Below are positions 24,656 through 32,553 of a stretch of 64,000 nucleotides of DNA, piece after piece. A program made the position numbers and the translations under genes. The DNA lies in the NCBI RefSeq assembly GCF_030815975.1, contig NZ_JAUSXL010000001.1, forward strand, positions 558,001 to 622,000, given 5' to 3'. The notes below the pieces were generated by a model, which worked only from the letters and a program-made list of their open reading frames with translations, was not told the DNA's origin and did no database searches. Numbering within the stretch: the stretch's first letter is position 1; each line of letters opens with the position of its first letter. This DNA comes from Variovorax paradoxus. Its GTDB lineage: Bacteria > Pseudomonadota > Gammaproteobacteria > Burkholderiales > Burkholderiaceae_C.

Positions 24656-25276
24656 TCACCGCGCGGGCGCAGGGCCTGCGCAGACGCCCTCGATCACCAT
24701 TTTGGTGTAGCGCACGAACGCCGCGACCTGGGTAGGACGATCGCCCAAGTTGTCCGGCGTATGGCCCAGGTAGGCCGCATGCGCGCTCGCCAGCACGGGC
24801 CGGTGCTCGCTTGGCAGACGCTCGAGCGCCCATGCGGCGGCGGCATCCTTGGGCGCGATCTCGCCGGCGCTCGCACTGAACCAGATGCGCGCGAGCGCGA
24901 GCACCACATTGCGCTCGTCGCCCTGCCAGTCCGGCGCATCGTTCCACTGCGCAACGGTGTCCAGCAGCGACCGCGAGAAATCGGCGCGGGGCACGGGGTC
25001 GAACAGTTCGGCCGCGGGCGGTCCCATCACGCAGACGCTGTGCTGCCTGAGCTTGCTGAGCAGGATCGCAAGGTCATGGTCCGGCATGGCGGGCTCGACG
25101 ATGCCGGCCTGCAGCTCCTCGCGCAGCCATTCGCCGAACTGCAGTTCGCGCAGCGGCGGATAGCGCCAGGGCACGACTTCGTCCAGCATCACGAGCGCCA
25201 GGTGGCGCTCGAGCACGGCGCGCGCCTGCGACAGCTGCGGGATGATTTCAGGGGGCAGTGAAAGCGAAGCGGACAT
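24656..25276 (-). CDS. AadA-like aminoglycoside nucleotidyltransferase with internal deletion of catalytic core
   Basis: The C-terminal ~170 residues match ANT(3'')-type streptomycin/spectinomycin adenylyltransferases closely (VPWRYPPLRELQFGEWLRE, DHDLAILLSKLRQHSVCVMG, DWQGDERNVVLALARIWFSA, GEIAPKDAAAAWALERLPSE). The first ~25 residues match the family N-terminus (LSQARAVLERHL). The ~55-60 residues that should lie between them, with the GSAVDGGLKPxSDIDLLV motif, its two metal-binding aspartates and the catalytic glutamate, are absent, and the frame is intact across the junction near 25195. Length is 206 residues against about 260 for the family. The product is predicted to be inactive as an adenylyltransferase; it could be annotated as a pseudogene. 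Confidence 0.82.
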   Translation of the reverse strand: MSASLSLPPEIIPQLSQARAVLERHLALVMLDEVVPWRYPPLRELQFGEWLREELQAGIVEPAMPDHDLAILLSKLRQHSVCVMGPPAAELFDPVPRADFSRSLLDTVAQWNDAPDWQGDERNVVLALARIWFSASAGEIAPKDAAAAWALERLPSEHRPVLASAHAAYLGHTPDNLGDRPTQVAAFVRYTKMVIEGVCAGPAPAR

Positions 25277-25327
25277 CGCGGCCGATGTTAAGGGCCGTGG
25301 AAATGGGCAGGCGATGAACGCCGCAGT

Positions 25328-26314
25328 TCAATCCACACGGATGTTGCGCGCCTTCACGACGCGGCTGTAGATCTCCGCGTCGCGGCGCACCATCGCGCTC
25401 ATCTCGGCGCGCGAGACGCCCAGCGGCTCGCTGTTGAGGTCCTTGATGCGCTTGGCGAGGTCCGGGTCCTTGCTGGCTTCCACGAACACCGCATTGAACC
25501 GGTTGAGCACCGCGGCAGGCGTGTTCGCGGGCGCCCAGATGCCGTGCCACGACATCATCGAGAAGCCCGGCATCACCTCCGAGAGCGTGGGCACGTCCGG
25601 CAGCGCGGGATGACGCGTGGGCCCCGAGTACGCCAGCGCCTGCACGCGGCCGCTGCTGATCAGCGGATAGCCCGTGGCGATGGGCTCCATCAGCGTGTCG
25701 ACCTGGCCGCCGACGAGATCGGCGATGGGGCTGGCGCGGTAAGGCACATGCAGCATGGTGATGCCCACCTCGTCCTTCAGGGACTCGACGATCAGCTGCG
25801 ACGGGCTTCCCGCACCGTAGGAGGCGTGCGAGTAGATGCCTGGCTTTTCCTTTGCCGCGGCCACGAGCTCCTTGAGGGTCTTGGCCGGGAACTTGGTGTT
25901 GGCGATCAGCACGAGGCCCTGGCGCGTCGTGGTGGCGACGGGGACCAGGTCCTTCTCCGGGTCGAACGGCAGCTTGCTGTAGATGTACGGGTTGATCGTG
26001 AACGCCGTCGACAGGTTGTAGAGGAAGGTGTAGCCGTCCGCCGGCGCCTTGGCGACGGTGTCCGACGCAAGGTTGCCGGCCGTGCCGGGCTTGTTGTCGA
26101 TGAGCACGGGCACGCCGAGCTTGCGGCTCGCATAGTCGCCGTACATGCGCGCGAAGATGTCGGGCGGCGTGCCGGGGGCGAACCCCACGACGATCCTGAT
26201 CGGCTTGCTCGGCCATTCCGGTGCCTGGGCACCTGCATGGCCCGTGGCCAGGCTGCCGGCGAGGCCCAGCACCAGGCCGAGCATTTTCTTGACGAGGGTT
26301 GTTGTCGAACGCAT
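25328..26314 (-). CDS. Bug/TctC-family tripartite tricarboxylate transporter receptor 1
   Basis: Periplasmic binding protein of 328 residues with a Sec signal (MRSTTTLVKKMLGLVLGLAG..., cleavage near AGAQ, residue ~29). Family signatures: WPSKPIRIVVGFAPGTPPDI, GVPVLIDNKPGTAGNLASD, ADGYTFLYN, and LHVPYRASPIADLVGGQVDT. CAAGGAGAC before the ATG is a strong ribosome site. It is the last gene of the minus-strand operon that begins with the CaiB-type transferase. No TctA/TctB membrane genes are nearby, as is usual for the expanded Bug families of betaproteobacteria, so it may be a sensor or use a permease encoded elsewhere. Confidence 0.92.
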   Translation of the reverse strand: MRSTTTLVKKMLGLVLGLAGSLATGHAGAQAPEWPSKPIRIVVGFAPGTPPDIFARMYGDYASRKLGVPVLIDNKPGTAGNLASDTVAKAPADGYTFLYNLSTAFTINPYIYSKLPFDPEKDLVPVATTTRQGLVLIANTKFPAKTLKELVAAAKEKPGIYSHASYGAGSPSQLIVESLKDEVGITMLHVPYRASPIADLVGGQVDTLMEPIATGYPLISSGRVQALAYSGPTRHPALPDVPTLSEVMPGFSMMSWHGIWAPANTPAAVLNRFNAVFVEASKDPDLAKRIKDLNSEPLGVSRAEMSAMVRRDAEIYSRVVKARNIRVD

Positions 26315-26364
26315 GCTTGTCTCCTTGGGCTGATGGGTGCCCGTTTTGGGTTGTTCTGTCTTCT

Positions 26365-27333
26365 TCAATCCACCTGCGCGCCGGAGCGGCGCACGGCCTC
26401 GCCCCACTTCGCGATCTCCGCCGCGGCGAAGGCGGCCATTTCCGATGCGTTCATCGCCATGGGTTCGATGCCCTGTGCCGCGAGCTTGTCGCGCACCCCG
26501 GGCTGGGCGAGCACCGCCTGCGTGGCGTCGCGCAGGCGGTCGCGCTGCGCGGCGGGCATGTCGGCCGGCGCATACAACATGAACCACGCGACCAGGTCGA
26601 AGTCCGGAATGCCCTGCTCGGCCAGCGTGGGCACATCGGGCGCGGCCATGCTTCGCCGGGCGCTCGATGCGCCCAGCGCGCGCAGCTTGCCGGCGCGGAT
26701 CTGCGGCAGCACGGCGGCCGGGTGATAGAACATGAATTGCACGTTCCCCGCCCTCACCTCGGTGAGCGCCTGGGCGCCGTCGCGATAGGGCACATGCACG
26801 AAGTCCTTGCCGAGCCGCAGGTTGAGCAACTCGCCCGCCAGATGCCCCGAGGTGCCGTTGCCGGCCGAGGCAAAACTCACCGACTTGCCGCTGGCCTGGC
26901 GCAGGTCCGCCACCGTTTTCCACGGCGCCGCAGCGGGCACGACCAGCAGCGTGGGCGTGGCACCGACGAAGCCCAGGGGCACGAAGTCGCGCTGCGGCTG
27001 GTAGGACAGGCGCTTGTAGAGCGAGGCGTTGATGGCATGCGTGCCCACGGTGCCCAGCAGAACGGTGTGTGCGTCCGCCCCCGAGCGAGCCACCAGCTCG
27101 CTGCCGATGGCCCCGCCCGCGCCGGGCCGGTTGTCGACGATTACCGCCTGCGACAGCTGGCGCCCGAGTGCGTCGGCCAGCACCCGTCCCACGATGTCGG
27201 TCGTGGTGCCGGCCGCGAAGGGCACGACCAGCTTGAGGGGGCGCGCGTTGCCTGCCTGGGCCCATGCGCTGCTGCCCTGCGCAAGCATCGCTGCGGCCAC
27301 AAGCGCCGCGGCCAGGATCGCGCGGCGTTTCAT
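26365..27333 (-). CDS. Bug/TctC-family tripartite tricarboxylate transporter receptor 2
   Basis: Second receptor of this operon, 322 residues, with a signal peptide MKRRAILAAALVAAAMLAQG and cleavage at AWAQ near residue 26. Signatures: LKLVVPFAAGTTTDIVGRVL, VIVDNRPGAGGAIGSE, FVHVPYRDGAQALTEVRAG. It is clearly divergent from receptor 1 in the ligand-loop regions, so the two are unlikely to be recent duplicates. The start overlaps the end of the citryl-CoA lyase-like gene by 4 bases. Confidence 0.92.
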   Translation of the reverse strand: MKRRAILAAALVAAAMLAQGSSAWAQAGNARPLKLVVPFAAGTTTDIVGRVLADALGRQLSQAVIVDNRPGAGGAIGSELVARSGADAHTVLLGTVGTHAINASLYKRLSYQPQRDFVPLGFVGATPTLLVVPAAAPWKTVADLRQASGKSVSFASAGNGTSGHLAGELLNLRLGKDFVHVPYRDGAQALTEVRAGNVQFMFYHPAAVLPQIRAGKLRALGASSARRSMAAPDVPTLAEQGIPDFDLVAWFMLYAPADMPAAQRDRLRDATQAVLAQPGVRDKLAAQGIEPMAMNASEMAAFAAAEIAKWGEAVRRSGAQVD

Positions 27334-28136
27334 GGCGCCTTCCCGAAGCCCGCAGGCACGGTGCCTTTGTACTGCAGCTCGCGCGTGGCCTGGTGGGACA
27401 GCGCAAAGCCGCTCGGCATCTCGGCTTCTTCCGCGAGGTGCGCGATCAGCCCCGCGGTGCGCGCGAGGATGGGCACGCCCCGCAGCGACGCCACCGGAAA
27501 GCCCACGCCCAGCAGCACCGCCGGAATCGCCGCGGAGACGTTCATGCGCAGGTCCTTGCCGACGATGCCCGGGATCGCTTCTTCCAGCGCCTGGGCGATG
27601 CGCACGTAGCGCAGGTCGGCGCCCGCTTGCGTCGCCACTTCGATCAGCCGGTCGACGCGCGGATCGCGTTCCTTGTGCAGCGGATGGCCGTAGCCCGGGA
27701 TCGCGGCGCGCGCGGCCTTGAGTTCGGTGATGGCCGCGGCGGCGGCCTGCTGCAGCGTGGCGCCCGCATCCATGCGCGCCGCCACATCCATGAACAGGCG
27801 CCCGGCCGTTTCCGAAGCGCCGAGGATGACCGAGCCGCAGCCGAGGATGCCGGCCGCCACCGCGCCCTGCAGCGCATCGGGCGCGGCCGCGAAGGTCATG
27901 CGGCTGGCCTGCACGCTCGGCACGAGGCCGTGCTCGGCAATCGCCACCAGCGTGGCATCGAGCACGGCGCTGCACGCGGCATCGGGGCGGCGCCCGGTGA
28001 GAAGCAGGAAGAAATAGTCGGTGAACGACAGGTGCCCGATCAGCTCCTGGCACAGGTCCTGGCCGCGCACGACGATGGTGTGTTCATCCGAGGTGCAGAT
28101 GGCGGTGCGCGGGACGGTGGACTTTCCGATTTTCAT
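27330..28136 (-). CDS. Citrate synthase-superfamily protein, citryl-CoA lyase type
   Basis: Protein of 268 residues, shorter than citrate synthase (about 430) and equal in length to the stand-alone citryl-CoA lyase-like proteins. Seen: HLSFTDYFFLLLTGRRP at the N-terminus, a glycine-rich LQGAVAAGILGCGSV, and the conserved IPGYGHPLHKERDPR with the substrate His. The class cleaves or forms 3-hydroxy-3-carboxyacyl-CoA esters. With a CoA-transferase and a ring-cleavage dioxygenase in the same operon, it may split a CoA-activated ring-cleavage product; this is inference. Confidence 0.85.
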   Translation of the reverse strand: MKIGKSTVPRTAICTSDEHTIVVRGQDLCQELIGHLSFTDYFFLLLTGRRPDAACSAVLDATLVAIAEHGLVPSVQASRMTFAAAPDALQGAVAAGILGCGSVILGASETAGRLFMDVAARMDAGATLQQAAAAAITELKAARAAIPGYGHPLHKERDPRVDRLIEVATQAGADLRYVRIAQALEEAIPGIVGKDLRMNVSAAIPAVLLGVGFPVASLRGVPILARTAGLIAHLAEEAEMPSGFALSHQATRELQYKGTVPAGFGKAP

Positions 28137-28148
28137 GGGCGTCGTCTT

Positions 28149-29069
28149 TCAGGCGTGGCGGGGTTCGAGGCGGAAGTCGTAGTGCGCGGACCAGTAGGGC
28201 GTCTCGAGCGATCTGCCGTCCGGCGCGCGGCCCGGCGGGTGGGACTCGAAGTCCACGATCAGCCGCGGCCGCACGCCGAACACGGCATCGGACTCGATGT
28301 ACGGGCTGCCCGCCACGAACAGGTGCGTGGTCACGGGCACATGGCCCGGCGCCGAGACCATCATGTGGATGTGACCGGGGCGGTTCGGATGGCGGCCCAT
28401 GGCCTCCAGCATGCGGCCCACGGGGCCATCGACCGGAATCGGGTAGAAGCTCGGCCGGATTGACCAGAACCAGTAGCGGCCTTCGTGGTCGGTGCGGATG
28501 CGCGCGCGCGCCTGCATTGCGGCGCCCTCGACCTGCATGTCGTACACGCCCTCGCCGTCGCCCGACCAGATGTCGAGCAGCGCGCCTTCGAGCGGCTGGC
28601 CATGGGTGTCGGTGACGCGGCCGCTGTAGAAGGTCGGCTCGCCGCGGGCGCCCTGGGCCACGTCGGCGCCGAGCGGCAGATCGGGCGCGCCTTCCCAGTA
28701 GAAGGGGCCCTGCACGGTGGCATGCGTGGCCTCGGTGAGTTCGGTGGCTTCGGTCGCTGCGTTCGCAGCCCGGCCGCGCTTGCCCGCGGCGGCGCGCAGC
28801 TGGTCCAGGATCACGACCATCATCGAGGCGCCCAGCGTGTCCGACAGCAGGATGAACTCCTGGCGCTTGTCGGTGCAGGTCTGGCCCGTGGCCGTCAAAA
28901 ATTCGATGCCCTGCATCCATTCGTCGGGCTTCAGGTCCACCTCGCGGATGAAGGCATGCAGGTGTGTGATCAGCGACTGCATGAGCTGCAGGAAGCGCGC
29001 ATCGCGCGTTCCCTCCAGGCTCTGCAGCACGGTCTGCGTCAGCTCGCTTTCGCTCGATGGGGTGGTCAT
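28149..29069 (-). CDS. Intradiol ring-cleavage dioxygenase (catechol/hydroxyquinol 1,2-dioxygenase-like)
   Basis: Non-heme Fe(III) dioxygenase of 306 residues. The N-terminal dimerisation domain (about 1-100) precedes the catalytic beta-sandwich with VQGPFYWEGAP, LLDIWSGDGEGVYD, and the four predicted iron ligands Tyr176, Tyr209, His233 and His235 (the last two in RPGHIHMMVSAPGH). Cleavage is between the two hydroxyls of a catechol or hydroxyquinol. The residues 92-118 linker is unusually rich in Ala/Thr/Glu repeats (ATEATELTEATHAT). It follows the CaiB-type gene by 48 bases in the same operon. Confidence 0.9.
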   Translation of the reverse strand: MTTPSSESELTQTVLQSLEGTRDARFLQLMQSLITHLHAFIREVDLKPDEWMQGIEFLTATGQTCTDKRQEFILLSDTLGASMMVVILDQLRAAAGKRGRAANAATEATELTEATHATVQGPFYWEGAPDLPLGADVAQGARGEPTFYSGRVTDTHGQPLEGALLDIWSGDGEGVYDMQVEGAAMQARARIRTDHEGRYWFWSIRPSFYPIPVDGPVGRMLEAMGRHPNRPGHIHMMVSAPGHVPVTTHLFVAGSPYIESDAVFGVRPRLIVDFESHPPGRAPDGRSLETPYWSAHYDFRLEPRHA

Positions 29070-29117
29070 GGTGCTCTTGTCTCCTGGCTCGTTTTGTCTT
29101 GGAAGGCTGCGCCGGGG

Positions 29118-30281
29118 TCAGCGCCCGGCGTTGGGTGGCTGCCCCAGGCGCTGGCGGATCGGCTCGACGATGGCCGCGTTGTCGGCGCCGAGCATGGGCG
29201 GCGCCGTCACCTCGAGCGCGCGCTCGCCGTCGAAGCTCACCGGCGAGCGGATCGTGTGCCACTCGCCGCCTTCGGGATGCGGCGCGCTCACCTGCAGCTG
29301 CAGGTGCCGCGCCTGCGGGTCTTCCATGGCTTCGCGCGTGTCGTACATGGGCGCATGCGGCACGTCCTCGGCCTCGAGCCGGGCGCACCACGCCGCGCGG
29401 GCCTGCTGGCGGAACACGTCGCCGAGCAATGCGATCAGGTCTTCCTGGTGCGCGATGCGCGACTCGCGTGACGCAAAGCGCGGGTCCGCGAACAGGCGAG
29501 GGCGCTCGATGGCGTTGGCCAGGCCCTGCCAGAACTTCTCGGGCGAGGACATGTGCAGCGCGATCCACAAGCCGTCCGCGCACTCCAGCACATAGGACTG
29601 CGAGACGCTCGGACGGCTGAACGGACCCATGACCTCGCCCTCCGAAAAGAAGTGCGTGAACGCGTCGAGGTTGAAGTGGCACATCGCTTCCAGCATCGAC
29701 ACCTCGACCGCGCGCCCGCGGCCGGTGCGGCCCCGTTCGACCAGCGCGCCGAGCACGCCGTAGGCGGCGTAGAAGCCGGTCATGGCGTCGGCGAGCGCGG
29801 GGCCCACCACGCGCGGGTTGGCCGGGTTCACCAGCAGCTTGAGGAAGGCGCTCGCGGCCTGCGCCACCGTGTCGTAGGCGGGGCGCCCGGCCGCGGGGCC
29901 GGTCTGCCCGAAGCCGCTGATGGCGCAATACACGAGCCGTGGATTGAGCGCCCGCAGCCTCGATTCGCCGGCGCCCAGCCGCTCGGCGGCACCGGGGCGG
30001 AAATTCTGGATGTAGACGTCCGCGTCCTTGACCAGCTCGTCGAACACGGCCGCGTCCTCGGGCAGCTTCGGGTTGAGGGTGACGCTGCGCTTGTTGCGGT
30101 TGTAGGTCTGGAAGTGCGGGCTGTAGAGGCCGCCGCGGAAGGCGCGGAACGGATCGCCCGCGCCGGGCTGCTCGATCTTGACCACCTCGGCGCCCAGGTC
30201 CGCGAGGAACATGCCGGCGGCCGGCCCGGTGATGAACGTGCCTTGTTCCAGCACCTTGATGCCGCTGAGGACTTTTTGCAC
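29118..30281 (-). CDS. CaiB/BaiF family (class III) CoA-transferase
   Basis: CoA-transferase of 387 residues moving CoA between carboxylic acids. Seen: the N-terminal GIKVLEQGTFITGPAAG, FLADLGAEVVKIEQPGAGDP, the RNKRSVTLNPK block, and DAMTGFYAAYGVLGALVERG, where the catalytic aspartate of the family lies. It is the first gene of the minus-strand operon and is divergent from a LysR gene. The start ATG at 30281 is preceded by AGGAGA. Confidence 0.92.
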   Translation of the reverse strand: MQKVLSGIKVLEQGTFITGPAAGMFLADLGAEVVKIEQPGAGDPFRAFRGGLYSPHFQTYNRNKRSVTLNPKLPEDAAVFDELVKDADVYIQNFRPGAAERLGAGESRLRALNPRLVYCAISGFGQTGPAAGRPAYDTVAQAASAFLKLLVNPANPRVVGPALADAMTGFYAAYGVLGALVERGRTGRGRAVEVSMLEAMCHFNLDAFTHFFSEGEVMGPFSRPSVSQSYVLECADGLWIALHMSSPEKFWQGLANAIERPRLFADPRFASRESRIAHQEDLIALLGDVFRQQARAAWCARLEAEDVPHAPMYDTREAMEDPQARHLQLQVSAPHPEGGEWHTIRSPVSFDGERALEVTAPPMLGADNAAIVEPIRQRLGQPPNAGR

Positions 30282-30343
30282 CGGGAGGTCTCCTGTCGTT
30301 GTTGTCGGGGGCTGGAGAAACTTTAGGTTGCATCCATGAATTC

Positions 30344-30361
30344 GGAAAATGATTGTTTTCC
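30344..30361. promoter_or_regulatory. Inverted repeat in the CaiB/LysR divergent region
   Basis: GGAAAA-N6-TTTTCC lies 63 bases before the CaiB start and 44 bases before the LysR start. Its dyad symmetry and AT content fit a LysR-type (T-N11-A-like) operator. Further partial repeats of CATCGAT follow to 30390. Confidence 0.5.
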
Positions 30362-30404
30362 ATCGTTAGCATCGATGCCATCGATCATTGCTCCGAGGAA
30401 CGCC

Positions 30405-31307
30405 ATGGAACTCCGACACCTGCGCTACTTCATCGCCCTGTCGGGCTCGCTCAACTTCACGCGCGCTGCCGAGCGCCTGCACGTGACGCAGTCGACGCTG
30501 TCGCACCAGATCAAGCAGCTCGAGGAGGAGATCGGCGTTGCGCTGTTCGACCGCATCGGCAAGCGCGTGAGCCTGACCGACGCCGGCGACGAGTTCCTGC
30601 ACTACTGCACCAAGGCCCTGCACGAGATCGACCTGGGCCTGGGTGCGCTGCGCCGGGACAGCTCCGACGTGACCGGCGAATTGCGCGTCGGCTCCACGCA
30701 CACCTTCAACCTCGGCTTCATCCCTGATTGCATCGCGAGCTTCCAGGCGCGGCACCCGCGCGTGAAGGTGGTGGTCGAGGAGCTGTCGGCCGACCAGATC
30801 GCCGCGCGCCTGCAGCAAGGCACGCTGGACCTGGGCATCGCCTACCGGCCGAGCGTGCCCGGGCCGCTGCAGTTCGAGCCGCTCTACAACGAGGAGATGG
30901 TGCTGGTGGTGGCCAAAAAACATCCGCTCGCGCGGCGCAAGCGCGTGCGCATGGTGGAGCTGCACCGCCTGCCGATGGTGCTGCTGCCGGCCAGCTTTGC
31001 CACGCGCCAGATGCTGGACGAATGCTTTCGCTCCTGCGGCGCGCAGCCGCACGTGGTGGCGGAGATCAACACGCTCGCGCCGATGATGGACCTGGTCGCC
31101 AAGACGCAGCTCGCGTCCATCGTGGCCGCGAACGTGGTGAACCCGCTTTCGGGGCTCGTGGTCATCCGGCTGGAAAGCCCCACGCCCGTGCGCACGCCCG
31201 GCATGCTGTGGTCGCCCGTGGCGCGCGACGCGGCGGCCACGCGCGCGTTCTCGACCATCGTGCGCAAGCTGGCGCTGCGCAGCAGCCTGCAGGGTGCCGT
31301 ACGTTGA
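30405..31307 (+). CDS. LysR-type transcriptional regulator (CynR-like)
   Basis: Regulator of 300 residues. The ATG at 30405 gives the canonical start MELRHLRYFIALS; a longer frame from 30336 lacks family support. The HTH is about residues 18-37 (NFTRAAERLHVTQSTLSHQI) and the effector-binding domain about 90-295. It is divergent from the CaiB / dioxygenase / citryl-CoA lyase / Bug operon and probably activates it in response to an intermediate. Confidence 0.92.
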   Translation: MELRHLRYFIALSGSLNFTRAAERLHVTQSTLSHQIKQLEEEIGVALFDRIGKRVSLTDAGDEFLHYCTKALHEIDLGLGALRRDSSDVTGELRVGSTHTFNLGFIPDCIASFQARHPRVKVVVEELSADQIAARLQQGTLDLGIAYRPSVPGPLQFEPLYNEEMVLVVAKKHPLARRKRVRMVELHRLPMVLLPASFATRQMLDECFRSCGAQPHVVAEINTLAPMMDLVAKTQLASIVAANVVNPLSGLVVIRLESPTPVRTPGMLWSPVARDAAATRAFSTIVRKLALRSSLQGAVR

Positions 31308-31358
31308 CGACCTGACGGGGACAACTGCGCATTCGTGGCGCTCTGGTAGAAAGTGGCC

Positions 31359-32501
31359 ATGACCGTCTCGCTCGCGGCTTCCCTCCTCGAACTCGCACTC
31401 GGATCGGAACTCGGAGCTTCCGGCGATGCCGGGCGCAACCGCTGCACGCTCGAAGGTGTGACCTGGCACCCCATGCCGGACGGCGCCGTCGAACTCCGGG
31501 TCCGGCGATTCGAGGCGACAGCGCTGCGGCTTGCGTCGGGGCCGCTCGTCCTCGAAATCGGCCGCATCGACGTGCATGAACTGGTGGCCCAGCTGCGCAC
31601 CGAGGCCGGCGTGCCGCGCCTGGCGTCGGTCCAGGCGGGCGCGGCCGAGGTCTCGGGAATGAAGCTGCATGGCCCGTTGGTGCTGCCGCCGCAGATCCAG
31701 AAGATCCGCGAGGCAAGCCAGGGCGCAGATACAGCAGCAGCAACGCCCGGCGTGGCGGCCGGCCAGGCTGCGGCCGATGCGTGGCGCCTTGCTCCCCTCG
31801 GCGAGGCCGAAGGCACGATCCGCGGCCAGATCACCGACGCGCACCTGCTGTTCGACGCCGAGGTGACGGTGCCGATACGCCACGGCCAGATCGATTTCAA
31901 TGATGCGGCCGTCGAGCATGTCGGCCCCGACTCGCGCATGGGCGTAAGCCGGATGGGCATTTATGTCGACGCGCCCAACGGGCGCAGCTACCTGTACCAG
32001 TTCGCCGCCGCACCGGTCGCGGGCGTGGTGTTCGAGCACCGCGGGGCCCTGCTGGGCCCTTGGGTTTCCGAGCGCGGTAAGTTGCAGCTGCGAGACTTCG
32101 CGGAGTCGATGCTGCGCCAGGGCCGCCGCGGCCCGGGCCAGGGGCTGACGCAGCAGGCGCGCCTGCTGCTGGGGCGCACGTCGCTCTCGGGCGAGGTGCA
32201 GCTTGGCGAGGGGCTCATTGCCGTGCCGGGCTTGCAAGTGCACCTCGAGGGACGCAACGCAATAGGACTGCGCTCCCAGTTTGTCGGCCGCGGCCTGACG
32301 GTCGAGATGGCTTCACTGACGGCTCGCGATGCCGTAGCGGCCTGGCAGGGCGCGCAGATGGGCTTCGACCGGACGACGGCGAAGCTGGAACTCGAGATCC
32401 TTGTCGAAGGTCCGGCGATGCGCTTCGCGCTCCATGTCGAGAACGGCACAGTCGCGGGGCTGCGGATGGATCTGCAGCGACGATGGCCGGGCCGCGGCTG
32501 A
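31359..32501 (+). CDS. Hypothetical protein, beta-rich, AsmA-like flavour
   Basis: Protein of 380 residues from the ATG at 31359 (a GTG two codons upstream is possible). I do not recognise the family. The composition is of alternating hydrophobic and polar residues with many short beta-strand-like pieces and repeated phrases such as VELRVRRFEATALRLASGPL, MEASLTARD-like segments and a C-terminal FALHVENGTVAGLRMDLQRR. This resembles repeats of AsmA/lipid-transfer-type proteins, but that is a guess. No signal peptide or membrane helix is clear. An Ala/Thr-rich linker is at about residues 120-145. It is isolated from the LysR gene by 51 bases and ends 52 bases from the convergent MocR gene. Confidence 0.6.
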   Translation: MTVSLAASLLELALGSELGASGDAGRNRCTLEGVTWHPMPDGAVELRVRRFEATALRLASGPLVLEIGRIDVHELVAQLRTEAGVPRLASVQAGAAEVSGMKLHGPLVLPPQIQKIREASQGADTAAATPGVAAGQAAADAWRLAPLGEAEGTIRGQITDAHLLFDAEVTVPIRHGQIDFNDAAVEHVGPDSRMGVSRMGIYVDAPNGRSYLYQFAAAPVAGVVFEHRGALLGPWVSERGKLQLRDFAESMLRQGRRGPGQGLTQQARLLLGRTSLSGEVQLGEGLIAVPGLQVHLEGRNAIGLRSQFVGRGLTVEMASLTARDAVAAWQGAQMGFDRTTAKLELEILVEGPAMRFALHVENGTVAGLRMDLQRRWPGRG

Positions 32502-32553
32502 GACGATGTCCGACGATGGCTGGCGCGGTGGATTGCGTCCCCGCACGGATACT

